Shown here in pieces: positions 1 through 5,228 of a DNA stretch of 5,640 bases (its first letter is position 1; the number at the start of each line of letters is the position of its first letter). Source of the DNA: Chlorobiota bacterium (GTDB lineage: Bacteria > Bacteroidota > Ignavibacteria > Ignavibacteriales > Ignavibacteriaceae); contig RHKR01000361.1 in the NCBI GenBank assembly GCA_008363265.1, forward strand, positions 1 through 5,640, read 5' to 3'. The notes below the pieces were generated by a model. That model made no database searches, was not told the origin of the DNA, and was given only the letters and a program-made list of their open reading frames with translations. Position numbers and translations under genes: made by a program.

Positions 1-1
1 G

Positions 2-1672
2 GGCATTGTCGACCCGGACTGGAACCCCGGTGCCAACAACTATGTCAGGGCTTTATTGGTTTATGATGGCTGGCTTTTCGCGGCCGGGGATTTCACACTG
101 ATTAGCAGTCTGGTCCGGAACCGTCTCGCCAAACTGCCCTTGACAGGAACCGGTACTGCTGATGCCACATGGGACCCAAACAGTAACGCGACCGTACTCA
201 CTCTGGCGGCAAGCGGTACAGATCTTTTTGTCGGGGGGAATTTTACCACGATCGGTGGAATAAGCCGAAACAAAATCGCCAAGATATCCACATCCGGGAG
301 TGGAACTGTGGATGGTGTGTGGAATCCCAATTCATCAGGAACGATAAATTCGTTGGTTGTCAGTGGAAGTGAGCTATTTGCCGGTGGTAATTTTACCACC
401 ATTGGTGGATTGGGACGAAACTACTGCGCTAAACTCTCTGTCACCGGGGAGGGTACCGCCGATGCTCTTTGGGACCCCGGCCTTAACACCATGGTCTTTT
501 CAATTGCCCTGAGCGGATCCGATGTTTTCATTGGAGGGTCGTTTGCAACAGCGAAGGGGGGTACGGTCGTTAGAAACAGAGTCGCCAAATTCTCCGCAAC
601 CGGTACCGGGGAAATTGACACTGACTGGGATCCAAGCGTTTCTGATGTAGTATATTCGATAGCGATCAATGGTAGCGACATCTATATGGGTGGTGCCTTC
701 AAAGCGGCCAACGGGTACAAGAGAAATCGCCTGGCGAGGATCAATAATCTCACCGGGGAAGTGGACCCATCCTGGGACCCGGATTTGAGCGGTCCGGTTA
801 ACGCATTAGCTAGTGACGGCTCATTTGTTTACGCCGGTGGGGATTTCACTACCGTTAACCAGAATTCTTCTCCTCAATCCATGAACAGACTTGCAAGGTT
901 TTCAATTTCTGGAAACGGTGCTGTCGACGCGACCTGGAATCCGAATATTGGTAATATAGTCTATTCACTTTTGATATCCGGTTCACAAATTTACGTCGGC
1001 GGAAATTTTACAATCGTGAATGGATCGGTTTCCATGATCCGCCTGGCAAGATTTACACTGTCCAGTCCGGCTAATGTTGATGCTTCGTGGGTCCCTAATT
1101 GTGGGGGTCCGGTCAACGCTCTCGCGATCGGTGGTTCGTTTCTCTATGCGGGGGGGCAGTTCACCACTGTAAATTCACCTCCCGTCTCAAGGAACCGGTT
1201 GGCGAGATTTCCTGTATCGAGCCCCGCAACAGTAGATGGAAACTGGGATCCAAACATCAATAGTACCGTGAACACATTGGCGATAAGCGGTTCGGTGATC
1301 TATGTCGGGGGTAACTTTACATCAGTCGGTTCTTCTGCCACACCCAGAAACAGATTGGCCAGATTCACACTCTCCTCCCCTGCATCAGTGGATTCATGGA
1401 ATCCTGACGTAAACCTGTATGTTTACTCCCTCGCATTGAGCGGGACCGACATTTATGTGGGTGGAGGATATTCCACGGTTAACGGTTCAACCGTAAGAAA
1501 CGGACTTTCAAGGATATCAACCTCAACCGGTTTGGCCGACTCATGGAATCCCAATAGTTATGGTGCAGTAAGAACAATTGCTCTCTCAGGTACCGATCTC
1601 TATGCCGGAGGACAATTCTCAGCCATGGGTGGAGTGTATCGGTCCTGTTTCGCATTGTTCACCGACCGCACG
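2..1672 (+). repeat. Array of eleven ~51-residue coding repeats (delta-60-like)
   Basis: The protein-level period varies only from 49 to 54 residues. Two subclasses are visible. Early units link blades with a Gly/Thr-rich turn (TGTGTADATW, SGSGTVDGVW, TGEGTADALW). Units around residues 331-448 use an SSPA turn (TLSSPANVDASW, PVSSPATVDGNW, TLSSPASVDSW). The last two units have lost two residues before W-N-P (VDSWNP, ADSWNP). Related DNA persists at the YVGGNFT block, for example near 239-259 and 380-400. This suggests growth by duplication in at least two rounds, which is an inference. Eleven or more blades exceed one ordinary propeller, so two propellers or a superhelix are possible. Confidence 0.8.
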
Positions 1673-2215
1673 CTTCCCGTTGAACTTGTCTCTTTTACGT
1701 CGTCTGTGGCCGGCGGTGTTGTCACTCTGAACTGGCAGACCGCGACAGAGGTGGATAACAGCGGTTTCGAAGTGCAGCGCGCTGTGGTCGGCAGCGATAA
1801 CTGGACGAAATTGGGTTTCGTTGATGGGCACCACACCACCAACTCACCCAGGTACTACTCTTTCAGAGATCAACCTTCCAAAACAGAGGGGTCAAAATTC
1901 AGGTACCGCCTGAAGCAGATCGACAATTCAGGCAAGTTCGAGTACTCCAACACCATCGAGGTTGATCTCGGTTCACCCGTAAAGTTCTCCCTTGAGCAGA
2001 ACTATCCGAATCCGTTCAACCCCGCGACTGTCTCCGTTTCCGGTGAAAAGATCACCACACTTCTGAGCGAAACAAAGGAAAGCGGATCTCACTCATTTAC
2101 ATTCGATGCCACACAATACGGTCTCTCCTCAGGCATCTACTTCTACAGAATGACGGTGATAACTTCATCAGGAGAGGTTTTTTCTTCAACCAGGAAGTTG
2201 AGTTTGATAAAATAA
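2..2215 (+). CDS. Secreted delta-60/DUF5122-like repeat protein with T9SS sorting domain, 5'-partial
   Basis: The reading frame is open to the left edge, so the true start lies outside the window; the TTG at 56 is not a credible start because the repeat pattern continues upstream of it (GIVDPDWNPG). Residues are numbered here from codon 56. Eleven units of about 51 residues are visible, each with the pattern W-[DN]-P ... V..L..SG..[IL]YVGGNFT...G..RNRLA[RK]. The GG.F blocks sit near residues 11, 60, 110, 160, 212, 261, 315, 366, 418, 469 and 518. This matches the delta-60/DUF5122 repeat style, expected to form beta-propeller-like blades. An FnIII-like module follows (about 540-640; LPVELVSF, LNWQTATEVDNSGFEVQR), then the T9SS C-terminal sorting domain (about 645-719; NYPNPFNP at 649-656, SSGIYFYR at 691-698). 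The product is probably exported through type IX secretion and released or anchored at the cell surface. No ligand or enzymatic activity can be inferred. The sorting domain looks internally shortened (see findings). Confidence 0.9.
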   Translation, partial: GIVDPDWNPGANNYVRALLVYDGWLFAAGDFTLISSLVRNRLAKLPLTGTGTADATWDPNSNATVLTLAASGTDLFVGGNFTTIGGISRNKIAKISTSGSGTVDGVWNPNSSGTINSLVVSGSELFAGGNFTTIGGLGRNYCAKLSVTGEGTADALWDPGLNTMVFSIALSGSDVFIGGSFATAKGGTVVRNRVAKFSATGTGEIDTDWDPSVSDVVYSIAINGSDIYMGGAFKAANGYKRNRLARINNLTGEVDPSWDPDLSGPVNALASDGSFVYAGGDFTTVNQNSSPQSMNRLARFSISGNGAVDATWNPNIGNIVYSLLISGSQIYVGGNFTIVNGSVSMIRLARFTLSSPANVDASWVPNCGGPVNALAIGGSFLYAGGQFTTVNSPPVSRNRLARFPVSSPATVDGNWDPNINSTVNTLAISGSVIYVGGNFTSVGSSATPRNRLARFTLSSPASVDSWNPDVNLYVYSLALSGTDIYVGGGYSTVNGSTVRNGLSRISTSTGLADSWNPNSYGAVRTIALSGTDLYAGGQFSAMGGVYRSCFALFTDRTLPVELVSFTSSVAGGVVTLNWQTATEVDNSGFEVQRAVVGSDNWTKLGFVDGHHTTNSPRYYSFRDQPSKTEGSKFRYRLKQIDNSGKFEYSNTIEVDLGSPVKFSLEQNYPNPFNPATVSVSGEKITTLLSETKESGSHSFTFDATQYGLSSGIYFYRMTVITSSGEVFSSTRKLSLIK
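1988..2215 (+). other. T9SS C-terminal sorting domain (region within CDS), shortened
   Basis: The region begins at SLEQNYPNPFNP and ends LSLIK, as in type-A T9SS sorting domains of Ignavibacteria and Bacteroidota. In the usual family layout NPFNP-x-T is followed by a strand-turn-strand segment (TI.F.LPE.G.V.L.VYD) before the LGREV-type motif. Here NPAT (codons 2018-2029) is followed at once by VSVSGEKITTLL, so roughly 16 residues that normally carry the second and third strands are absent. The remainder (GSHSFTFDA, SSGIYFYRMT) is conventional and the frame is intact. Whether the signal still functions is unknown. Confidence 0.7.
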
Positions 2216-2315
2216 AGTGTTGATCCTCCTATGCCGGATGGTGTCATGCAGCTTTCAAACGCATTGTTTCGGCACAGATGCGGGGTGAATCCGGCCTAAG
2301 CAGAAGCGCGTGAAA

Positions 2316-2400
2316 GAATTACCGGTGGTCGGAGCGTGAAAGGGAAAATCTGTTTGAGCGAAGCGAGTTATTTTCCCTTTAGCGGAGACACCGGGAATTC
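2316..2400. repeat. Long imperfect palindrome, 85 bases
   Basis: The outer arms are GAATT (2316-2320) with AATTC (2396-2400), then CCGGTG (2322-2327) with CACCGG (2388-2393). The inner stem is AAAGGGAAAAT (2339-2349) with ATTTTCCCTTT (2370-2380), eleven perfect pairs. A 20-base loop containing GAGCGAAGCGAG lies between. This could be a non-autonomous palindromic repeat (REP/MITE-like) or an RNA hairpin. No T tract follows, so it is not a standard terminator. Confidence 0.6.
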
Positions 2401-2415
2401 AGCTCTACATACATT

Positions 2416-2450
2416 CCGCTCCTACAGAGCGGGGGTCCCGCTCCGCGGGA
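2416..2450. repeat. Two adjacent GC-rich hairpins
   Basis: The first is CCGCTC (2416-2421) paired with GAGCGG (2427-2432) around a five-base loop. The second is TCCCGC (2436-2441) paired with GCGGGA (2445-2450) around TCC, a perfect six-pair stem with a three-base loop. The second has the same design as the hairpin at 5095-5109. No coding or terminator function is evident. Confidence 0.55.
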
Positions 2451-2502
2451 TCGCAAGCAAGGATGCATGCGCCACAAAGTATACGAACAAAGTGCCACAA
2501 TT

Positions 2503-2588
2503 CCCCTCTCCTTTTAGGAGAGGGGCAGGGGTGAGGTAAGGGGTGAGGTTCGAAGAAAACCTACGGCACCCCTGAAGGCCTACCCCTG
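2503..2588. repeat. Compound hairpin with tandem AGGGGTGAGGT units
   Basis: A perfect ten-pair stem is formed by CCCCTCTCCT (2503-2512) and AGGAGAGGGG (2516-2525) around TTT. Next come two copies of AGGGGTGAGGT (2527-2537 and 2539-2549, period 12). CAGGGGT (2526-2532) and GGGGTG (2540-2545) can in turn pair with ACCCCTG (2582-2588) and CACCCC (2567-2572), giving a second, interrupted stem. CCCTCTCC...GGAGAGGG hairpins followed by GGGGTGAGG are a style of intergenic repeat seen in many bacterial genomes; its role is unknown. Confidence 0.55.
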
Positions 2589-2590
2589 TT

Positions 2591-2619
2591 TGACCCCTGG
2601 CGGGGTCATTTTTTGTTTT
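2591..2619 (+). terminator. Rho-independent terminator-like hairpin
   Basis: TGACCCC (2591-2597) pairs perfectly with GGGGTCA (2602-2608) around TGGC and is followed by T6-G-T4 (2609-2619). This is the only structure in the spacer with a proper T tract on the + strand. It lies about 375 bases after the stop of the secreted repeat protein, so it would end read-through from that gene or an untranslated tail. Because it sits among similar GC hairpins, it could also be a repeat that resembles a terminator by chance. Confidence 0.45.
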
Positions 2620-2663
2620 GTGCCGTTCAATCCCCGCGCTCACGCACGGCGTTACCTTGTTTC

Positions 2664-2680
2664 GCCCGCCAAGGGCGGGC
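2664..2680. repeat. GC-rich hairpin GCCCGCC/GGCGGGC
   Basis: A perfect seven-pair stem (2664-2670 with 2674-2680) surrounds an AAG loop. The architecture (short GC stem, three-base loop) resembles the hairpins at 2436-2450 and 5095-5109. No T tract follows. Confidence 0.5.
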
Positions 2681-2770
2681 TCTTCACGCAGAAGAAAAAG
2701 TTATCCAATCTGAAAACATCCGTATTGATCCGTTTAATCTGTGTGTATCTGCGTGCTACAAAACAAAATC

Positions 2771-2785
2771 CCCCACAGGGGCAAG
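2771..2785 (-). repeat. 15-base hairpin unit, copy 1 (inverted)
   Basis: CCCCACAGGGGCAAG is the reverse complement of CTTGCCCCTGTGGGG, which differs at one base from copy 2 at 2803-2817. It contains a four-pair CCCC/GGGG stem. Removing these 15 bases joins ATC to CGCGTTG and recreates a unit that closely matches the ATCCGTATTG unit at 2718-2727. Confidence 0.55.
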
Positions 2786-2802
2786 CGCGTTGATCCGTGT
2801 CA

Positions 2803-2817
2803 CTTGCCCCTGCGGGG
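2803..2817 (+). repeat. 15-base hairpin unit, copy 2
   Basis: CTTGCCCCTGCGGGG contains a CCCC/GGGG stem around TGC and matches the inverted copy 1 at 14 of 15 positions. Removing it joins A (2802) to TCCGTGTC and leaves consecutive units ATCCGTGTC, ATCCGTGTC, ATCCGTGTT with an exact nine-base period. The two copies could also pair with each other as the arms of one larger hairpin with a 17-base loop (2786-2802). Confidence 0.6.
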
Positions 2818-2837
2818 TCCGTGTCATCCGTGTTCTA

Positions 2838-2866
2838 TTCAATTCCTCCATACTCTACACTAAAAT
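2838..2866 (+). promoter_or_regulatory. Weak candidate promoter for the ligase genes
   Basis: TTCAAT (2838-2843) and TAAAAT (2861-2866) are separated by 17 bases, at the start of the A/T-rich leader and about 105 bases before the ATG at 2972. The -35 match is poor (three of six to TTGACA) and the -10 match is good (five of six to TATAAT). Primary sigma factors in the Bacteroidota/Chlorobi branch can prefer other elements, and no clear TAnnTTTG box is present. This is only a plausible guess. Confidence 0.2.
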
Positions 2867-2971
2867 AATTCAGAAAAATTTCGTAAATTGAACATTGATC
2901 AATCCGCTTTCATCAAGCACCCCCAATAAGACTATTTAATAAGATTGAAACATTAAACTCACGGAACAGTT

Positions 2972-3928
2972 ATGAAAAAAATTGGAATACTTTTCGGTAT
3001 GGAGGAGACATTTCCGCCCGCTTTTGTGGAAAGAGTCAACTCGAAAAAAGAGAAAGATATCGTCGCTGAATTTGTTCAGATCGACAAGGTTCAGCAGGGC
3101 ATTCCCGGCGGTTATGCGGTGATAATCGACAGAATTTCACAGGATGTACCTTTCTACCGCGCGTATCTTAAAAACGAGGCAATAACCGGCACTTCCGTGA
3201 TCAATAATCCTTTCTGGTGGAGCGCGGACGATAAATTCTTCAACAACGCCGTGGCACTCGCGGTCGGCGTTGCGGTTCCAAAAACCGTGATTCTACCCTC
3301 GAATGTCCATCCGACGGATACAACCACGAAATCGTTCAGAAACCTGAAGTATCCCCTCGATTGGGACTCGATCTTCAATTACATCGGATTCCCGGCCTTT
3401 TTCAAGCCTTTCGCGGGTGGTGGATGGAAGAACGTTTACCGCCTCGAAGACAGGGAACACTTCTTCAAGGCTTATAACGAAACCGGGCAGCTCGTGATGA
3501 TGCTGCAGGAAGAGATTCAGTTCACCGACTATTTCCGCTGCTACTGCATCGACCGGAAAGATGTGCGTATTATGGCCTACGACCCGAAACAGCCGCACCA
3601 CCTCCGCTATGTCAGGGAGAAACTGAAACACAGCAAGGCGCTTCTCGAGAGGATCAAGAATGATGTACTGAAGCTTAATCATGCTCTCGGCTACGACTTC
3701 AACACGGTCGAGTTCGCGGTCCGTGACGGCATTCCCTACGCGATCGATTTCGGCAATCCCGCCCCCGATGCCGATGTTTACTCGGTCGGCGAGGAGAACT
3801 TCGAGTGGGTGGTTGAAACCGTGGCAAAAATGGCGATCAGGCGCGCCAAAGCGTGGAAACCAAATAAATTTAATACCGTATGGGGTAACTTCGTTCAGGA
3901 GTCGGCCCAGGGAAACATAATCAAGTGA
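2972..3928 (+). CDS. ATP-grasp family ligase, partner of a YbdK-type amidoligase
   Basis: The 318-residue protein has the features of an ATP-grasp (RimK/glutathione synthase-like) enzyme, which couples ATP-driven acyl-phosphate formation to amide bond formation, presumably in the cytoplasm. After an N-terminal domain (about 1-75) comes the conserved-looking block SVINNPFWWSADDKFF (75-90). PAFFKPF (141-147) supplies the probable ATP-binding Lys145, with the glycine-rich loop GGGWKNV at 149-155. MMLQEEI (176-182) is the likely nucleotide hinge. VEFAVRDGIPYAIDFGNPAPDAD (246-268) gives the expected metal ligands Glu247, Asp259 and Asn262. All key positions look intact and there is no signal peptide. 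The ATG has only a weak ribosome site (ACGGAAC). The next gene begins six bases after the stop, implying co-transcription and a shared pathway. The substrate cannot be inferred; an alpha-L-glutamate-ligase-like or small peptide ligase role is possible. Confidence 0.85.
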   Translation: MKKIGILFGMEETFPPAFVERVNSKKEKDIVAEFVQIDKVQQGIPGGYAVIIDRISQDVPFYRAYLKNEAITGTSVINNPFWWSADDKFFNNAVALAVGVAVPKTVILPSNVHPTDTTTKSFRNLKYPLDWDSIFNYIGFPAFFKPFAGGGWKNVYRLEDREHFFKAYNETGQLVMMLQEEIQFTDYFRCYCIDRKDVRIMAYDPKQPHHLRYVREKLKHSKALLERIKNDVLKLNHALGYDFNTVEFAVRDGIPYAIDFGNPAPDADVYSVGEENFEWVVETVAKMAIRRAKAWKPNKFNTVWGNFVQESAQGNIIK

Positions 3929-3934
3929 GGCAAC

Positions 3935-5047
3935 ATGTCCAATAAACCAACATTCACCCTCGGGGTCGAGGAGGAATTCCAGATAGTTGATCCCGTTTCA
4001 CGGGAACTAAAGTCTCACATACAGGAGATATTCGAAGACGGCGAGTTGATACTCAAGGAGTTCCTCAAGCCGGAGATGCACCAGTCGGTGGTTGAAACCG
4101 GCACGGGTGTCTGCAAAAACATAAAGGAAGCGAGGTCGGAAGTGTTCCGGCTGAGGAGCGAGCTTGCGAAGCTGGCACTTAAGAACGATCTTCGAATTGC
4201 CGCCGCCGGAACGCACCCCTTCTCACACTGGAAAGACCAGCGCATTACCGATCACCCCCGTTACAAACAAGTGGTTGACGATATGCAGCTTGTAGCCCGG
4301 GCCAACCTGATCTTCGGGCTCCATGTCCATGTCGGTGTTGAAGACCGCGAAACGGCGATCCACATAATGAACGCCGCGCGCTACTTCCTCCCCCACATCT
4401 TTGCCCTTTCCACCAATTCACCATTCTGGGTGGGGAGGAACACCGGGTTCAGATCGTACCGCGTGAAGGTTTTTGACCGTTTCCCGCGTACGGGCATCCC
4501 CGATTATTTCATGTCGATCGGCGAATACGACAACTATGTGAACCTGCTGGTGAAGACCAACTGTATCGACAACGCGAAGAAGATCTGGTGGGATATCCGC
4601 CTTCACCCCTTCTTCCCGACGATCGAGTTCCGCATCTGCGATATCCCGATGCGCGCCGATGAAACGATCGCTCTTACAGCCCTCATGCAGGCAGTTGTGG
4701 TGAAACTTTATAAACTTATCCGCCAGAATCTCGGCTTCCGCCTCTACAGGCGAGCTCTAATCGCCGAGAACAAGTTCCGCGCATCCCGCTACGGCATCTC
4801 AGGCAAACTGATTGACTTCGGAAAACGGGAGGAAGTGCCGACCATCGACCTTATAAATGAGCTCCTCGAGTTCGTTGACGATGTTGTGGATGAACTCGAC
4901 AGCCGCGAGGAGATCAACTATGTCCACAAGATCCTCGAGATGGGAACCGGCGCCGACCGTCAGCTCGCCGTCTGGGAGCAATCTTACGACCTCAAGAATG
5001 TAATGGACTACATAATTGATGAGACGCATAAAGGTTTGGACATCTAG
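3935..5047 (+). CDS. YbdK/GCS2-type carboxylate-amine ligase
   Basis: At 370 residues this is full length for the YbdK branch of the glutamate-cysteine ligase 2 family (E. coli YbdK is about 372 residues). Landmarks remembered from YbdK occur in order: TLGVEEEFQIVDP (8-20; acidic residues 12-14), the E..Q..VE.GTGVC region (47-60), GTHPFSHW (92-99), FGLHVHVG (127-134), WWDIR.HP..PTIEFRICD.PM (218-239) and FRASRYGI (281-288). Family members carry out ATP-dependent ligation of a carboxylate to an amine, with weak gamma-glutamylcysteine ligase activity reported for some. Such names often overstate certainty, so the true substrate here is unknown. The start is supported by GAGG at 3927-3930, overlapping the upstream stop, four bases before the ATG. 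This permits translational coupling with the ATP-grasp gene. No damage to the frame is seen. Confidence 0.9.
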   Translation: MSNKPTFTLGVEEEFQIVDPVSRELKSHIQEIFEDGELILKEFLKPEMHQSVVETGTGVCKNIKEARSEVFRLRSELAKLALKNDLRIAAAGTHPFSHWKDQRITDHPRYKQVVDDMQLVARANLIFGLHVHVGVEDRETAIHIMNAARYFLPHIFALSTNSPFWVGRNTGFRSYRVKVFDRFPRTGIPDYFMSIGEYDNYVNLLVKTNCIDNAKKIWWDIRLHPFFPTIEFRICDIPMRADETIALTALMQAVVVKLYKLIRQNLGFRLYRRALIAENKFRASRYGISGKLIDFGKREEVPTIDLINELLEFVDDVVDELDSREEINYVHKILEMGTGADRQLAVWEQSYDLKNVMDYIIDETHKGLDI

Positions 5048-5048
5048 T

Positions 5049-5075
5049 GGTTAGTGGTTAACGGTTAGTGGTTAA
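5049..5075. repeat. Direct repeat GGTTAGTGGTTAA, two copies
   Basis: Two identical 13-base copies (5049-5061 and 5063-5075) are spaced with a 14-base period, immediately after the stop of the amidoligase gene. Each contains an internal GGTTA duplication. Confidence 0.75.
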
Positions 5076-5094
5076 TTTAGTGTATAGTGTGGAG

Positions 5095-5109
5095 TCCGCC
5101 TGCGGCGGA
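5095..5109. repeat. GC-rich hairpin TCCGCC/GGCGGA
   Basis: A perfect six-pair stem (5095-5100 with 5104-5109) with a TGC loop sits inside otherwise G/T-rich repeat sequence. Its design matches the hairpin at 2436-2450. With no following T tract it is not a convincing terminator. Confidence 0.55.
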
Positions 5110-5150
5110 AAGGGGTTTGGGATTTAGGTTTTAGGGTAGAGTTATGCCAA

Positions 5151-5201
5151 ACACTAAACCCCATACACTAAACCCCATACACTAAACCCCATACACCAAA
5201 C
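5151..5201. repeat. 14-base tandem repeat ACACTAAACCCCAT
   Basis: Three perfect copies occupy 5151-5164, 5165-5178 and 5179-5192, followed by a degenerate partial copy (ACACCAAAC, 5193-5201). The unit's ATACACTAAA (5163-5172 and 5177-5186) is the exact inverse of TTTAGTGTAT at 5076-5085, so the array can pair with the left part of the spacer. The perfect copies imply recent expansion, and copy number may vary between strains. Confidence 0.85.
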
Positions 5202-5205
5202 GGGT

Positions 5206-5226
5206 AACGGACAACGGACAACGAGA
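5206..5226. repeat. 7-base tandem repeat AACGGAC
   Basis: Two exact copies (5206-5212 and 5213-5219) and a degenerate third (AACGAGA, 5220-5226) end two bases before the ATG at 5229. The repeat therefore occupies the ribosome-binding region of the next gene. Confidence 0.65.
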
Positions 5227-5228
5227 AC

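Larger units (their letters stand above)
2718..2835. repeat. Degenerate ATCCGTGT tandem array, interrupted twice
   Basis: Units of 9-11 bases read ATCCGTATTG (2718-2727), ATCCGTTTA (2728-2736), ATCTGTGTGT (2737-2746) and ATCTGCGTGCT (2747-2757). After an A-rich gap (2758-2767) come ATC + CGCGTTG (2768-2770 joined to 2786-2792), ATCCGTGTC (2793-2801), A + TCCGTGTC (2802 joined to 2818-2825) and ATCCGTGTT (2826-2834). The two joins are each interrupted by a 15-base hairpin unit. ATCCGTGT/ATCTGCGT intergenic arrays occur in diverse bacteria; their role is not established. Confidence 0.6.
2216..2971. other. Repeat-rich non-coding intergenic region, 756 bases
   Basis: I see no convincing gene on either strand. 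The short open frames here run through palindromes and tandem repeats and show no protein-like composition. From left to right the region holds about 100 bases without clear structure (only a weak GCCGGAT/ATCCGGC pair at 2233-2239 and 2289-2295), a long imperfect palindrome, several GC-rich hairpins, a terminator-like hairpin with a T tract, an ATCCGTGT-type repeat array interrupted by two hairpin units, and an A/T-rich leader from about 2836 to the ATG at 2972. The A/T-rich end is where a promoter for the ligase genes is most likely. Confidence 0.75.
5048..5228. other. Repeat-filled spacer between the amidoligase and the next gene
   Basis: Nearly all of this 181-base spacer consists of short tandem or inverted repeats: GGTTAGTGGTTAA direct repeats, TTTAGTGTAT with inverted partners, a GC hairpin, a G/T-rich stretch (about 5111-5136), a 14-base tandem array and AACGGAC repeats running up to the next start codon. 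No gene fits, and there is no T-tract terminator on the + strand, so read-through from the ligase genes remains possible. Confidence 0.7.

Noticed and set aside
56..58. TTG as start codon of the secreted repeat protein
   Set aside because: The same frame is open to the left edge and encodes a further WNP repeat block, so the gene starts upstream of the window.
2336..2539. Open frame of 67 codons on the + strand
   Set aside because: It runs through the long palindrome and the GC hairpins, so its sequence is explained by repeats; it has no protein-like composition or ribosome site.
2590..2891. Overlapping open frames of 67 and 92 codons on the + strand, and a 73-codon frame on the - strand (2422-2643)
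   Set aside because: They cover the terminator-like hairpin and the ATCCGTGT array. Translations are low-complexity products of repeat DNA, overlapping frames compete, and no motif is recognisable.
3154..5029. Several open frames of 62-129 codons on the - strand and one of 79 codons on the + strand
   Set aside because: They lie antisense or out of frame inside the two ligase genes, whose conserved motifs fix the true frames.
5095..5109. Terminator after the amidoligase gene
   Set aside because: The hairpin is followed by AAGGGG rather than a T tract, and the reverse strand lacks one too.
5151..5201. Possible CRISPR array
   Set aside because: The units are 14 bases, directly abutting and without unique spacers; this is a simple tandem repeat.
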